From contig NZ_AP021869.1 of assembly GCF_026001925.1 (NCBI RefSeq), positions 1 through 64,000 of the forward strand: a stretch of 64,000 nucleotides of DNA, given 5' to 3'. Source of the stretch: Vibrio gangliei (GTDB lineage: Bacteria > Pseudomonadota > Gammaproteobacteria > Enterobacterales > Vibrionaceae). A program made the translations under genes and the position numbers. Positions 38,461 to 47,359 of this stretch are shown one piece after another; within the stretch, counting starts at the first letter, position 1; the number at the start of each line of letters is the position of its first letter. The notes beneath the pieces are model-generated. The model saw only the letters and a program-made list of their open reading frames with translations. It did no database searches and was not told the DNA's origin.

Positions 38461-39110
38461 GAGAAAACTCCTTGGTTGATTGAATATGCAGCTAATATAA
38501 CAAAAAAAAAGCAGTTGATCTAGATCTATTTGATATCGGGCTATAAATGCAAGTTTGTTGTAAGAATATCGCCCAAATGTCATAGGTAAAGGTTTTACTC
38601 AATTAAAATGCAATGATGGTTTTCATTTTTGATAATCATTGCTTTTATTTAAGTGATTGATTTTTATTTAATAATATTGTTTTTGTTCATTTCGAAATGT
38701 CATGGGTTTTTAAAATTGTTATTTTATGGCTTAGTGAGTAGTGGTGAGGATTTTATCGTTAAACTGAAATTTTTATAGAAATATTGGCCTTTCTGGGCTC
38801 AAAAATTCGTTTTTTAAGAAACGGATGACAAAAAATTGACTTAAAAATTTCACTATTTGATTTTTGATTGTTTTTTGCTCTTATTTTTTTATTTAAGTTG
38901 TTGATTGTTTTTGTTTTTATTGTTCTGTTTGTTTTTTGTTCTGTAAAAGTTCTGTTTTTAAGGGTTTGAAGTTCGATATGGCGAAATAGATAAGTTGTGT
39001 GATTTTATGCTGATTTAATTATCAGTTAGAGAAATAACAATCTTTTCTAAGGTATCATTTTCGACTTTACCTTCTATTGGGGTCTCTCTACACTAAGTTG
39101 GTAAATAGAA
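38461..39110. other. AT-rich, C-poor intergenic region of about 650 bp
   Basis: No coding frame of note is present. Much of the plus strand is T-rich with few Cs; 38881-38940 has only one C in 60 bases, with long runs of Ts. Short AT tracts may act as a promoter or nucleoid-protein target. Beyond that I see nothing defined. Confidence 0.6.
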
Positions 39111-39121
39111 AGGGGAAACGC

Positions 39122-39754
39122 ATGTGGTATTGGCTGTTAATGGGTGGGTTATTACTGTCCATGCTGTTATTGATGAGACTGAATAAGCCGAAACTTTTTG
39201 CGGCTTCGAAATTATTCATCTTAATCGCGCTGGCCTATTCGTTAGCTCCAACGCTTAACTCTCCTCAAATAGCGCCGATTTGGTCTATGTGTGCTTTGGC
39301 TTTTTTTGCACTTTGTTATTACGTTGAAACCTTCGCGACAAGATACAAAATTCTGCAATTCTTGTGGTTTTCGATGGGTTGCTTGTTCTATAGCTTGAGT
39401 TTCTGGTCTCAAGTTCAGCATTTAAATTGGGCCGTTCCGATAGCGTTGTTTGCCTTGATCGTCGTGATTTTTTTCATTTTATTGCCTCTTTTAGATAGCT
39501 TTGTAAAACATGCGGCTGTGGTTGCGATTATTTTGTGGCAATTGTTGTGGGCATCTGGTCAGGTGTGGCAGGTGAGTCGTTCTTTATTGGATCTGTCTGG
39601 TTTTCTTGGCACGGCGTTGTTGGCAACGTCAGTGTTGATATGGTCTATTCATCATTTTAAACGACCTTTCAAAATGTCGAATGATTGGACGATGTTGTGC
39701 TACTTTGGCTCACATATTTTGATCATTGCGCCTTTAGTTTTAGCGTCAGCCTAA
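39122..39754 (+). CDS. YhhN family membrane protein (lysoplasmalogenase-like)
   Basis: This 210-residue polytopic protein with about eight helices is of the YhhN/TMEM86 family; TMEM86B homologues are lysoplasmalogenases. A longer frame begins at 39077, but AAGGGG lies seven bases before the ATG at 39122, which starts MWYWLLMGG. yhhN in E. coli lies near yhhM and rsmD, like here. Bacterial function is not established for this gene. Confidence 0.78.
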   Translation: MWYWLLMGGLLLSMLLLMRLNKPKLFAASKLFILIALAYSLAPTLNSPQIAPIWSMCALAFFALCYYVETFATRYKILQFLWFSMGCLFYSLSFWSQVQHLNWAVPIALFALIVVIFFILLPLLDSFVKHAAVVAIILWQLLWASGQVWQVSRSLLDLSGFLGTALLATSVLIWSIHHFKRPFKMSNDWTMLCYFGSHILIIAPLVLASA

Positions 39755-39817
39755 TGTATTTAATGACGCGATCTTACGTTTTTACGCATTGCCTTTATTC
39801 GTAACATTGGAAAGTAT

Positions 39818-40402
39818 ATGGAAATTTTATCTGCAGCTGTGATGCTGTTTTTGATTATGGATCCGCTGGGTAACTTGCCAGTCGTGCTCTCAATTTTGAA
39901 ACATCTGGATCCGAAACGTCGTCGTATCGTGTTAGTGCGTGAATTGGTGTTTGCTTTACTGATTTTGTTGTTATTCCTGTTTGCGGGTAAATCGATTTTA
40001 AGCTTTTTGCATGTTCAGCCGGAGACTTTGAGCATTTCTGGTGGGTTAATTTTGTTTATTATCGCGATTCGTATGATCTTTCCACAGCCGGGTGGTGTGG
40101 TTGGACTGGCTGCCGGTGAAGAACCTTTCTTTGTCCCCTTGGCGATTCCGATGATCGCAGGTCCTTCGGTGATTGCATCTTTATTACTTCTTTCCAGTCA
40201 GTCACCCGATCGTATGCTTGATTGGTCATTAGCGGTGCTATTGGCGTGGGCGGGGACTTTCTTAATTTTGATGTTTTACAGTTTCTTCCATCGCATTTTG
40301 GGTGAGAAAGGGCTTCGTGCGATCGAGCGTTTGATGGGTTTATTGCTGGTGATGATGTCAACGCAAATGTTCTTAGATGGCCTCAAGCAATATTTATCTT
40401 AA
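39818..40402 (+). CDS. MarC/NAAT family membrane protein YhgN
   Basis: This 194-residue protein with six membrane segments is of the MarC (NAAT) family, with MDPLGNLPVVLSILK at the start and PLAIPMIAGPSVIASLLLL in the middle, the family's repeated Pro-rich motif. MarC proteins were once tied to multiple antibiotic resistance, a claim later withdrawn. Function is unclear. A strong terminator follows. Confidence 0.88.
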   Translation: MEILSAAVMLFLIMDPLGNLPVVLSILKHLDPKRRRIVLVRELVFALLILLLFLFAGKSILSFLHVQPETLSISGGLILFIIAIRMIFPQPGGVVGLAAGEEPFFVPLAIPMIAGPSVIASLLLLSSQSPDRMLDWSLAVLLAWAGTFLILMFYSFFHRILGEKGLRAIERLMGLLLVMMSTQMFLDGLKQYLS

Positions 40403-40428
40403 TCTTTATATAAATCCGATTTTATAAA

Positions 40429-40476
40429 AAAGCCGCCGATGATTTGAGTTCATCGACGGCTTTGTTTTTTTGGGGG
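40429..40476 (+). terminator. Terminator after yhgN-like gene
   Basis: AAGCCGcCGATGA (40430-40442) pairs with TCATCGaCGGCTT (40450-40462), followed by a G and a run of Ts, and preceded by As, so it may also end the convergent DUF1145 transcript. Confidence 0.82.
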
Positions 40477-40485
40477 AGCGATAGA

Positions 40486-40755
40486 TTATTTTAAATATTT
40501 ATCTTTGAGATCGATTAAGGCAAACGTGCCAAATAACACAATCGACAGTTTTTCCCATCTTGTCATCGTCGTTTCTTTTGGGAGAGCACTAGAAAATAGC
40601 ATTGACTGCATAGCATGCATAAATAGGGTAAAAATCGCCATCACATTGAGCGCGATGTGTGCCATGCCAGGGAATGGATTGATCAGGTTAGTTATAAAAA
40701 CTAGCCATACGACCAACATAAATGCCTTAGCGGCGAGATTGAAGAGTTTTTTCAT
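40486..40755 (-). CDS. DUF1145 family membrane protein (YhhL-like)
   Basis: This 89-residue protein has two or three hydrophobic helices (about residues 8-28 and 33-55) and the family features NLINPFPGMAHI and MHAMQSM. It is placed 5 bp after rsmD, as yhhL is in E. coli. Function unknown. Confidence 0.85.
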   Translation of the reverse strand: MKKLFNLAAKAFMLVVWLVFITNLINPFPGMAHIALNVMAIFTLFMHAMQSMLFSSALPKETTMTRWEKLSIVLFGTFALIDLKDKYLK

Positions 40756-40759
40756 GCGG

Positions 40760-41362
40760 TTATTCCACAGATTCTAATTGATAGAGGCGGTAGCAAACTT
40801 GTCCCGCAGTTTTCTCGCGATGCAATTGCCAATGCGTTGGAAGCGTCGGTAAGTGAAGCTCTTTTTCTGTTTCGATGTAGACTAACCCATTATCCGAGAG
40901 CCAACCATTTTGTTGCAGTAAGTTGAGAGTTTGCTCAAGTAAACCCTGACGAAAAGGCGGATCAATAAATACGATGTCATAAGGCTGACCAGCTTGTTGT
41001 AAAAAGCTCAGCGCATCTTGGTTATGCACTTCAATATTATTGGCTTTGAGTTGCTGAATGTTGGTTTTCAACTGTTGATAGGCCGGTTTGTGAAGTTCGA
41101 TCATGGTGACCAATTCCGCCTGGCGTGAAGCGGCTTCAAAGCCTAAACCCCCAGAGCCAGCAAACAAATCTAAGCAACGAGCATGAGGAATATCGGCGGC
41201 CAGCCAATTAAATAACGTTTCTTTCACTCGGTCTGTGGTTGGGCGTAACCCTTGCGCATCTTGAACCGGCAATTTTCTTCCGCGCCATAAGCCACTGATG
41301 ATGCGAATAAAGCCAGTTGAGCCTTTCGGCGTTGAGGAGGGTGAAGCTTTACGTCTTTGCAT
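40760..41362 (-). CDS. rsmD: 16S rRNA (guanine(966)-N(2))-methyltransferase RsmD
   Basis: This 200-residue SAM-dependent enzyme methylates G966 in 16S rRNA in the assembled small subunit. SAM-binding LDLFAGSGGLGFEAASR and the catalytic DPPF motif (DIVFIDPPFRQG) are present; the N-terminus has IRIISGLWRGRKLPV. It is divergent from ftsY, as is general in gammaproteobacteria. Confidence 0.95.
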   Translation of the reverse strand: MQRRKASPSSTPKGSTGFIRIISGLWRGRKLPVQDAQGLRPTTDRVKETLFNWLAADIPHARCLDLFAGSGGLGFEAASRQAELVTMIELHKPAYQQLKTNIQQLKANNIEVHNQDALSFLQQAGQPYDIVFIDPPFRQGLLEQTLNLLQQNGWLSDNGLVYIETEKELHLPTLPTHWQLHREKTAGQVCYRLYQLESVE

Positions 41363-41499
41363 AGAATAAACCGCAGATAGATTTTTTAGTGTACTAATAA
41401 AGTGATATTATATACCTAACTGACTTTAAGGGGCAGGAGTTTGCTAACCATCAAGCTATGTTAGCGCTGATTGCTCGCGACTTACCTTTAAATATTGAT

Positions 41500-41516
41500 C
41501 ACTTTGACACAAAGTG
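41500..41516. promoter_or_regulatory. Dyad just upstream of ftsY
   Basis: CACTTTG (41500-41506) and CAAAGTG (41510-41516) form a perfect 7-bp inverted repeat with an ACA spacer, 17 bases before the ftsY ATG and just before its ribosome site. It could be an operator or an mRNA hairpin; no regulator is identified. Confidence 0.35.
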
Positions 41517-41533
41517 AATGCTAGGACTTGTTC

Positions 41534-42820
41534 ATGACAGCTAAAAAGAAACGCGGTTTACTCTCTTGGCTAGGTTTTGCTGAAGAAGAAGAAAAAAAAA
41601 CCTCCTCTGAACCCACCTCTGACACTCCGACTGAAGAAACGCTAACTGATGAAACTGTTATTGAGCAGAAGCAAGATGATCTTGAGTCGCAATCGACGTC
41701 ATCGCAGTTGGATGAAGAAGCATCGATTGAATCCGTAGAGCAAGAGGCAGAAATTGAGCCTGAAATTACGATTGAAGACGAGCTCGTTGCAAAAGCCGAT
41801 GAGGTTGCTGAAACGGATGACGTTGAAGAAATGCCACCAAACTCTCCACAGGTGGAAGAATTAGAAAGCGATCGCGTTCAAGAGCAAACCAAACCGACAG
41901 AAAGTTTCTTTGCCCGTTTAAAACGCAGCTTACAGCGCACCAAGCAAAATATTGGCGCCGGTTTCTTTGGTTTATTCAAAGGCAAAAAAATCGATGATGA
42001 TCTATTTGAAGAATTAGAAGAGCAGTTATTGATTGCTGACGTGGGCATGAACACCACGGTTAAAATTATTGATAGCCTGACGGAAAAAGCGTCTCGCCAA
42101 GATTTAAAAGATGGCGAAGCGTTGTATGGGCTATTAAAACAAGAAATGGCCGATATCTTAGCGGAAGTTGAGCAACCGCTTGAAATTGATACCACCAAAA
42201 CGCCGTATGTGATCTTGATGGTCGGCGTGAACGGGGTAGGTAAAACCACGACGATTGGTAAGCTCGCCAAACAATTCCAATCACAGGGTAAATCGGTCAT
42301 GTTAGCGGCTGGTGATACTTTCCGTGCAGCCGCGGTTGAACAGCTGCAAGTTTGGGGGCAACGTAATGATGTCCCTGTGATTGCGCAACATACTGGCGCA
42401 GACAGCGCCTCTGTTATTTATGATGCGATTGAAGCGGCGCGTGCTCGTGGTGTGGATGTTGTCATTGCTGATACCGCGGGACGCTTACAGAATAAGAGCA
42501 ACTTGATGGAAGAGTTGCGTAAAATTGTGCGTGTAATGAAGAAAATCGATGATTCTGCACCGCATGAAATTATGTTAACGCTCGATGCTGGTACGGGTCA
42601 GAATGCCATCAGTCAGGCTAAATTGTTCAGCGATGTCGCCCCTGTGACTGGCATTAACTTAACCAAACTTGATGGCACCGCCAAAGGTGGGGTGATTTTC
42701 GCACTGGCGGATCAATTCCAAATTCCAATTCGTTATATTGGGGTGGGTGAAGGCATTGATGATTTACGTCCATTCCAAGCGCATGACTTTATTGAAGCGC
42801 TATTTAGCCGTGAAGAATAA
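41534..42820 (+). CDS. ftsY: Signal recognition particle receptor FtsY
   Basis: This 428-residue GTPase receptor docks SRP-ribosome complexes at the membrane. A very acidic A domain (about 15-125, Glu/Asp/Thr-rich) is followed by the NG domain with VNGVGKTTTIGKLA (P-loop), the insertion loop AAGDTFRAAAVEQL, IADTAGR and TKLDG. An upstream in-frame TTG exists; AGGA seven bases before the ATG at 41534 fixes the start. It leads ftsY-ftsE-ftsX. Confidence 0.96.
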   Translation: MTAKKKRGLLSWLGFAEEEEKKTSSEPTSDTPTEETLTDETVIEQKQDDLESQSTSSQLDEEASIESVEQEAEIEPEITIEDELVAKADEVAETDDVEEMPPNSPQVEELESDRVQEQTKPTESFFARLKRSLQRTKQNIGAGFFGLFKGKKIDDDLFEELEEQLLIADVGMNTTVKIIDSLTEKASRQDLKDGEALYGLLKQEMADILAEVEQPLEIDTTKTPYVILMVGVNGVGKTTTIGKLAKQFQSQGKSVMLAAGDTFRAAAVEQLQVWGQRNDVPVIAQHTGADSASVIYDAIEAARARGVDVVIADTAGRLQNKSNLMEELRKIVRVMKKIDDSAPHEIMLTLDAGTGQNAISQAKLFSDVAPVTGINLTKLDGTAKGGVIFALADQFQIPIRYIGVGEGIDDLRPFQAHDFIEALFSREE

Positions 42821-42840
42821 TCGGGTATTAAGGGAAAGAA

Positions 42841-43515
42841 ATGATTAAGTTTCAACAAGTCAGCAAGGTATACCGAGGCGGTCACCAAGCGCTGCAAAAA
42901 GTCGATTTCCACCTAAGACGTGGTGAAATGGCGTTTCTTGGCGGCCACTCTGGTGCGGGTAAAAGTACCTTACTCAAATTGATCTGTGCGATTGAACGTC
43001 CAAGTGATGGCAAAATTCATTTTAATGATCATGATATTAGCCGTATCGCCAGCAAAGATATTCCGTTTTTGCGCCGTAATATTGGCATTATTTTCCAAGA
43101 TCACCGCCTGCTGATGGATCGTACTGTATTTGATAATGTCGCGTTGCCAATGCGAATTGAAGGCGCATCGGAAAATGAGATCAAACGTCGTGTTTCAGCT
43201 GCGTTAGATAAAATTGGTATGTTAGATAAAGCGCCATGCTTGCCTCGCCAATTATCGGGTGGTGAGCAGCAACGTGTTGGTATTGCTCGCGCGGTTGTGA
43301 ATCGCCCTCGCTTATTACTCGCCGATGAGCCAACCGGTAACCTCGATCACGCGTTATCGCATCAAGTGTTGAATTTGCTTGAAGAATTTAACCGCGCCGG
43401 TGTGTCGATCATTTTAGCGACCCACGATCTGGAATTGGTGAATAGCCGACCTCAATATCGTCGTTTTGAATTGAATCAAGGTTTCTTAAGTGAGGTAGAA
43501 CGTTATGGCCAATAA
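42841..43515 (+). CDS. ftsE: Cell division ATP-binding protein FtsE
   Basis: This 224-residue ABC ATPase has Walker [11 protein letters not shown], signature [13 protein letters not shown] and Walker [13 protein letters not shown]. With FtsX it forms a type VII ABC complex that activates peptidoglycan amidases at the septum through EnvC. It overlaps ftsX by 11 bp. Confidence 0.96.
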   Translation: MIKFQQVSKVYRGGHQALQKVDFHLRRGEMAFLGGHSGAGKSTLLKLICAIERPSDGKIHFNDHDISRIASKDIPFLRRNIGIIFQDHRLLMDRTVFDNVALPMRIEGASENEIKRRVSAALDKIGMLDKAPCLPRQLSGGEQQRVGIARAVVNRPRLLLADEPTGNLDHALSHQVLNLLEEFNRAGVSIILATHDLELVNSRPQYRRFELNQGFLSEVERYGQ

Positions 43516-44470
43516 GAAGATGAAAGCGGCCAAATCGTCAAAAGCGAATGCTCGTCCAACTTCGGAAGGTTTTTTCCGTACTCATATTAAACAAGCCAAA
43601 GAATCGTTTCGTAATTTAATGGCGCGCCCACTAGGCACGATTTTGACATTGGCTGTGGTATCGATGTCACTCACTTTGCCTGCCACGTTTTATACCGCGG
43701 GTAAAAATATCGCTACGGTGGCTGAAGAGATGAACAGCGCCTCTCAAATCAGTGTGTATTTAAAAGAAGGCACACCAGAAGCGCGTTTGATGGTGTTTAA
43801 AGACCAGCTTGAAAACATGCCGGAAGTGAAATCGGTGCAATACATTTCTTCTCAGCAAGGCTTGGAAGATTTAAGCCAGTTCTCCGGATTGGAAAAAGCG
43901 ATGTCGTTATTAAGCAATACCGCTTTGCCTCCGGTGTTAGTGGTGCTGCCTCAAGCGGATCAAACCGGCAATATCAAAATGCTAGCGCGTAAATTGCAAG
44001 CAGAAAGCGATGTCACTGATGTGCGTTTGGATGAAGATTGGTTTGCACGTTTGGATGCGATAAAACACTTAGCCTATATAGTGTCATGTTCTTTTGCTGT
44101 ACTGATGTTGGTGTCGGTGTTCTTAATTGTCGGTAACACACTACGCTTTAATATCTTGGCGCATAAAGAAGAAATTCAGGTTATGAAGTTAATTGGTGCC
44201 ACCGACCGCTTCATCTTGCGTCCATATTTGTACACCGGTTTATGGTTGGGGTTACTTGGCTCTTTCATTGCGTGGTTGTTTACGTTGATCATCACGTTGT
44301 TAGTGAGTGGCGCGGTCGATGATTTGGCTAATTTGTACGATAGTCACTTTAGTTTGCTCGGCTTAGGCTGGGATGAAAGTATTTTGCTATTAATGCTTGG
44401 CTCAGCGCTTGGATGGATAGCCGCTAATTTATCGGCGAGAAAACATCTAAAAGAAATTGAACCAGTTTAA
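43505..44470 (+). CDS. ftsX: Cell division protein FtsX
   Basis: This 321-residue membrane partner of FtsE has four helices: one near residue 45, a large periplasmic loop (about 65-190), and three more helices toward the C-terminus (VLMLVSVFLIVGNTLRFNIL onward). The N-terminus is a basic tail ([15 protein letters not shown]). It receives EnvC in the periplasm. Overlap with ftsE gives coupled translation. Confidence 0.95.
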   Translation: MANKKMKAAKSSKANARPTSEGFFRTHIKQAKESFRNLMARPLGTILTLAVVSMSLTLPATFYTAGKNIATVAEEMNSASQISVYLKEGTPEARLMVFKDQLENMPEVKSVQYISSQQGLEDLSQFSGLEKAMSLLSNTALPPVLVVLPQADQTGNIKMLARKLQAESDVTDVRLDEDWFARLDAIKHLAYIVSCSFAVLMLVSVFLIVGNTLRFNILAHKEEIQVMKLIGATDRFILRPYLYTGLWLGLLGSFIAWLFTLIITLLVSGAVDDLANLYDSHFSLLGLGWDESILLLMLGSALGWIAANLSARKHLKEIEPV

Positions 44471-44486
44471 ACTTCTTCACTCTAAT

Positions 44487-44517
44487 AAAAGGTCTCGCTC
44501 ATGAGGCCTTTTTTATT
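44487..44517 (+). terminator. Terminator after ftsX
   Basis: AAAAGGTCTC (44487-44496) pairs with GAGGCCTTTT (44503-44512) with one mismatch, followed by further Ts. It separates ftsYEX from rpoH. Confidence 0.75.
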
Positions 44518-44600
44518 AGCCAATTTTTCAATCGCATTATGTTTATTGGCGCTGCAATGTGAGCTTCACGGCTTTTCTTTTAAGCAATAGCTTTAGAGGC

Positions 44601-44629
44601 TTGCATTCTCGCTAATGACTATGAATAAT
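44601..44629 (+). promoter_or_regulatory. Candidate sigma-70 promoter of rpoH
   Basis: TTGCAT (44601-44606) and AATAAT (44624-44629) are separated by 17 bp, about 110 bp before the rpoH ATG. Other promoters in the 270-bp gap are likely but not resolvable by eye. Confidence 0.4.
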
Positions 44630-44740
44630 AATTTCCCCCTTGAAGATCGAGATTTTTAGGTCCAGAATAGGTGGGTTGTAAATTAAGCAAATGTCTTTCT
44701 AACAGTGTTCAACCGATTTAAAGACAGAAAGAGGAATTGA

Positions 44741-45595
44741 ATGTCAAACGCATATCCAATGGCTTTAGTCACTTCAGATAGTTTAGATAGCTATATTCGC
44801 ACAGCGAACAGCTACCCAATGCTGAGCGCTGAAGAAGAGCGTGACTTAGCAGAGCGATTACATTACCACGGTGAGATTGAAGCGGCGAAAGGCCTGATTC
44901 TGTCACACCTACGCTTTGTGGTTCACGTAGCTCGTGGCTATTCTGGTTATGGTTTACCTTTAGCGGATTTGATCCAAGAAGGTAATATTGGCTTAATGAA
45001 GGCAGTTAAACGCTTCAACCCAGAAGTGGGTGTTCGTCTTGTTTCATTTGCTGTTCACTGGATTAAAGCTGAAATCCATGAATACGTGCTTCGTAACTGG
45101 CGTATTGTGAAAATTGCCACGACCAAAGCACAACGTAAATTATTCTTTAACCTACGTAAGTCGAAAAAACGCTTAGGTTGGTTTAACAATGGTGAAGTGG
45201 AAACTGTTGCTCAAGAGCTCGGTGTATCTGCTCATGAAGTGCGTGAAATGGAGTCTCGTCTTGCCGCGCAAGATGCGACTTTTGAAATGCCTTCAGAAGA
45301 TGATGATTCCATCTCTTCTTACACTGCACCGGTATTGTATTTAGAAGATAAGCATTCTGATATTGCTGAAAATATCGAAGCGGATAACTGGGAAGCGCAT
45401 ACTAATAACCGTCTAGGTCATGCTTTGGCAACGTTAGACGAGCGCAGCCAACACATTGTTCGTTCTCGTTGGTTGGATGACCAAAAAGCAACGCTGCAAG
45501 AGTTAGCAGAAACCTACAATGTATCGGCAGAACGTATTCGTCAGCTTGAAAAGAACGCAATGAAGAAATTGAAATCAGCGGTGGGTGAGTTTTAA
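44741..45595 (+). CDS. rpoH: RNA polymerase heat-shock sigma factor RpoH (sigma-32)
   Basis: This 284-residue sigma factor directs heat-shock transcription, including ibpA at 16389. Region 1.2/2 contains [17 protein letters not shown], and [19 protein letters not shown] is sigma 2. The RpoH-specific box [15 protein letters not shown] is present, and region 4 ends with the [15 protein letters not shown] helix-turn-helix. AAGAGGA lies at proper distance before the ATG. The position after ftsX is the standard one. Confidence 0.97.
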   Translation: MSNAYPMALVTSDSLDSYIRTANSYPMLSAEEERDLAERLHYHGEIEAAKGLILSHLRFVVHVARGYSGYGLPLADLIQEGNIGLMKAVKRFNPEVGVRLVSFAVHWIKAEIHEYVLRNWRIVKIATTKAQRKLFFNLRKSKKRLGWFNNGEVETVAQELGVSAHEVREMESRLAAQDATFEMPSEDDDSISSYTAPVLYLEDKHSDIAENIEADNWEAHTNNRLGHALATLDERSQHIVRSRWLDDQKATLQELAETYNVSAERIRQLEKNAMKKLKSAVGEF

Positions 45596-45625
45596 TTCAT
45601 CATTGGTTCATGGATAAGAATCCCC

Positions 45626-45660
45626 AAAAGCCAAGGTCTTATGATCTTGGCTTTTTTTAT
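45626..45660 (+). terminator. Terminator after rpoH
   Basis: AAAAGCCAAG (45626-45635) pairs with CTTGGCTTTT (45646-45655), followed by more Ts. A clear intrinsic terminator. Confidence 0.85.
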
Positions 45661-45662
45661 GC

Positions 45663-45912
45663 GATCAGTTTATTTCGGTTCGATCATGTGGACGGATCGC
45701 TATAATCGATTGCGCCATTTTCCCCTGTGGATAAGTTTGTGGGGAAACTAGTGTTGGAGTGATCGATCCGCACACAACATCTGGGTTCGTGACGTTTTTT
45801 TGAATGGGGATAAAGATAAATTTACACACACCTAGATCAGGATCAACACTACATCTAGTGGATCTTTTATTAGAGAAACACTTTATCAACGCAATTCACA
45901 GCTTTATCCACA
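45663..45912. other. oriC-like DnaA-box and GATC cluster between rpoH and glpE
   Basis: This 428-bp gap contains two perfect DnaA boxes: TGTGGATAA (45726-45734, minus) and TTATCCACA (45904-45912, plus). Eight GATC sites lie at 45663, 45682, 45695, 45761, 45765, 45835, 45841 and 45861. Two words recur in the window's oriC: 45861-45879 matches 169-187 at 17 of 19 bases (GATCTnTTATTAGAGAA), and TCGATCATGTGGA (45680-45692) is identical to 188-200. A DnaA-titration or datA-like role, or a replication-coupled control of glpE or rpoH, is inferred. Confidence 0.6.
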
Positions 45913-46023
45913 GATGGCTTATTTGTATACAATTTTAGGAGTCCTCACTTTCTCTATGTCTTTGTTTGCTGTGGGATACGTTATAATGGCCTCACTTTAT
46001 TTATCGAAAAAGGAATCAAACTT

Positions 46024-46347
46024 ATGGACCAGTTTTTACATATTGATGTAACCGGTGCTCAGCAGATGTTGCGTGAAAAAAATGCCGTGTTACTGGATAT
46101 TCGAGACCCACAATCTTTTGCGGTGGCGCACGCTCAAGAAGCGAAGCATTTAACTAATGATACGATTGTGGCTTTGATGGAAGAGATTGAGTTTGATCAG
46201 CCGGTGTTGGTGATGTGCTATCACGGTATCAGTAGCCAAGGTGCGGCCCAATATTTAGTCAACCAAGGCTTTGAAGAAGTGTATAGTGTGGATGGTGGTT
46301 TTGAAGCTTGGCAACGTAGTGATTTGCCCGTGATAAAAATGGCGTAA
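46024..46347 (+). CDS. glpE: Thiosulfate sulfurtransferase GlpE
   Basis: This 107-residue single-domain rhodanese has its active loop CYHGIS (nucleophile C65), matching the E. coli GlpE C65. It transfers sulfane sulfur from thiosulfate to cyanide or thiol acceptors such as thioredoxin. It precedes glpG, as in E. coli, though no glpR or glpD is nearby. An AAGGAATC lies upstream of the ATG. Confidence 0.95.
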   Translation: MDQFLHIDVTGAQQMLREKNAVLLDIRDPQSFAVAHAQEAKHLTNDTIVALMEEIEFDQPVLVMCYHGISSQGAAQYLVNQGFEEVYSVDGGFEAWQRSDLPVIKMA

Positions 46348-46406
46348 TGGTCATCTTGTCATTTCATTGGCAGGATTGTGTATAAGTAAACCAAATAGGT
46401 AGTAGT

Positions 46407-47255
46407 ATGATTCGTTTGGTCACATTGGATAACCCTCGCGTTGCTCAATCTTTTATTGATTATATGGCCTCACGCCACATTGATATTGTGCTGATGCCGG
46501 AGGGAGAGGGTCATTTTGCTTTGTGGCTCAAACAACCTGAACATCAAGTGGAAGCAGAAGCGGAATTAAACGCGTTCATGGCAAATCCACACGATCAAAA
46601 ATATCAAGAGGCTTCTTGGCAAGTGGCAGACACTCGTACTCAACAGTTCCAATACCATTCTCCTAGCTTTATTCAGCAGATTAAGTCTAAAGCTGGGCCT
46701 TTAACATTACTAATTATGGTGGTGTGTTTAGCCATATACACGCTGCAATTTGTTGGTTTTGGACGTCCTATTTTTCAATCTTTGCATTTTCCTGCCACAT
46801 TGGAGCAAAAATGGCAGCTGTGGCGTTGGATAAGTCATGCGTTGCTGCATTTCTCTATTGCTCATATTGCCTTTAATTTACTGTGGTGGTGGCAGTTTGG
46901 TGGTGATATTGAGAAAAAGCTAGGGTCATTCAAATTACTCCAGATCTTCTTATTGTCTGCGGCATTATCGGGCGCGGCACAATACTGGGTTGAAGGGGCA
47001 AACTTTGGTGGCTTATCTGGCGTGGTGTACGCCTTGATGGGCTATTTGTGGGTTATTGGCTGGCGCTGCCCAGAAAAAGGTTTATTTATTCCACGTACCC
47101 TAGTGATTTTCATGCTGGGCTGGCTAGTGTTTGGCTTTATTCAGCCTTTTATGGCGATTGCCAATAGTGCTCATTTGGCGGGTTTGTTGACCGGTTGTGC
47201 TTTAGCTATGTTAGAAACGCCAACAAAATTAGAAACGCCGACAAAAAAATCCTAA
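46407..47255 (+). CDS. glpG: Rhomboid intramembrane serine protease GlpG
   Basis: This 282-residue rhomboid protease has a cytoplasmic N-terminal domain (1-90) and six helices. The dyad is S204 in GGLSGVVY and H256 in NSAHLAG, with H153 and N157 of the HxxxN motif in HIAFNLLWWW. It cleaves transmembrane substrates; in E. coli it helps degrade orphan membrane proteins. The C-terminus carries a duplicated LETPTK repeat (an 18-bp near-perfect tandem repeat). Confidence 0.95.
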   Translation: MIRLVTLDNPRVAQSFIDYMASRHIDIVLMPEGEGHFALWLKQPEHQVEAEAELNAFMANPHDQKYQEASWQVADTRTQQFQYHSPSFIQQIKSKAGPLTLLIMVVCLAIYTLQFVGFGRPIFQSLHFPATLEQKWQLWRWISHALLHFSIAHIAFNLLWWWQFGGDIEKKLGSFKLLQIFLLSAALSGAAQYWVEGANFGGLSGVVYALMGYLWVIGWRCPEKGLFIPRTLVIFMLGWLVFGFIQPFMAIANSAHLAGLLTGCALAMLETPTKLETPTKKS

Positions 47256-47359
47256 TTTGTGCTTTAGTTTGCCTTTATTGTGTTTAAGAGCCTATGGCTT
47301 AGATATCCGCAATGGATTTCTGTTGATACAATGGCGACTGGCTGTAAGATCTCGATGAT

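Noticed and set aside
45665-45889. 74-codon minus-strand frame after rpoH
   Set aside because: It overlaps the DnaA-box/GATC cluster, has no ribosome site and does not resemble any family; the spacer is better read as a regulatory region.
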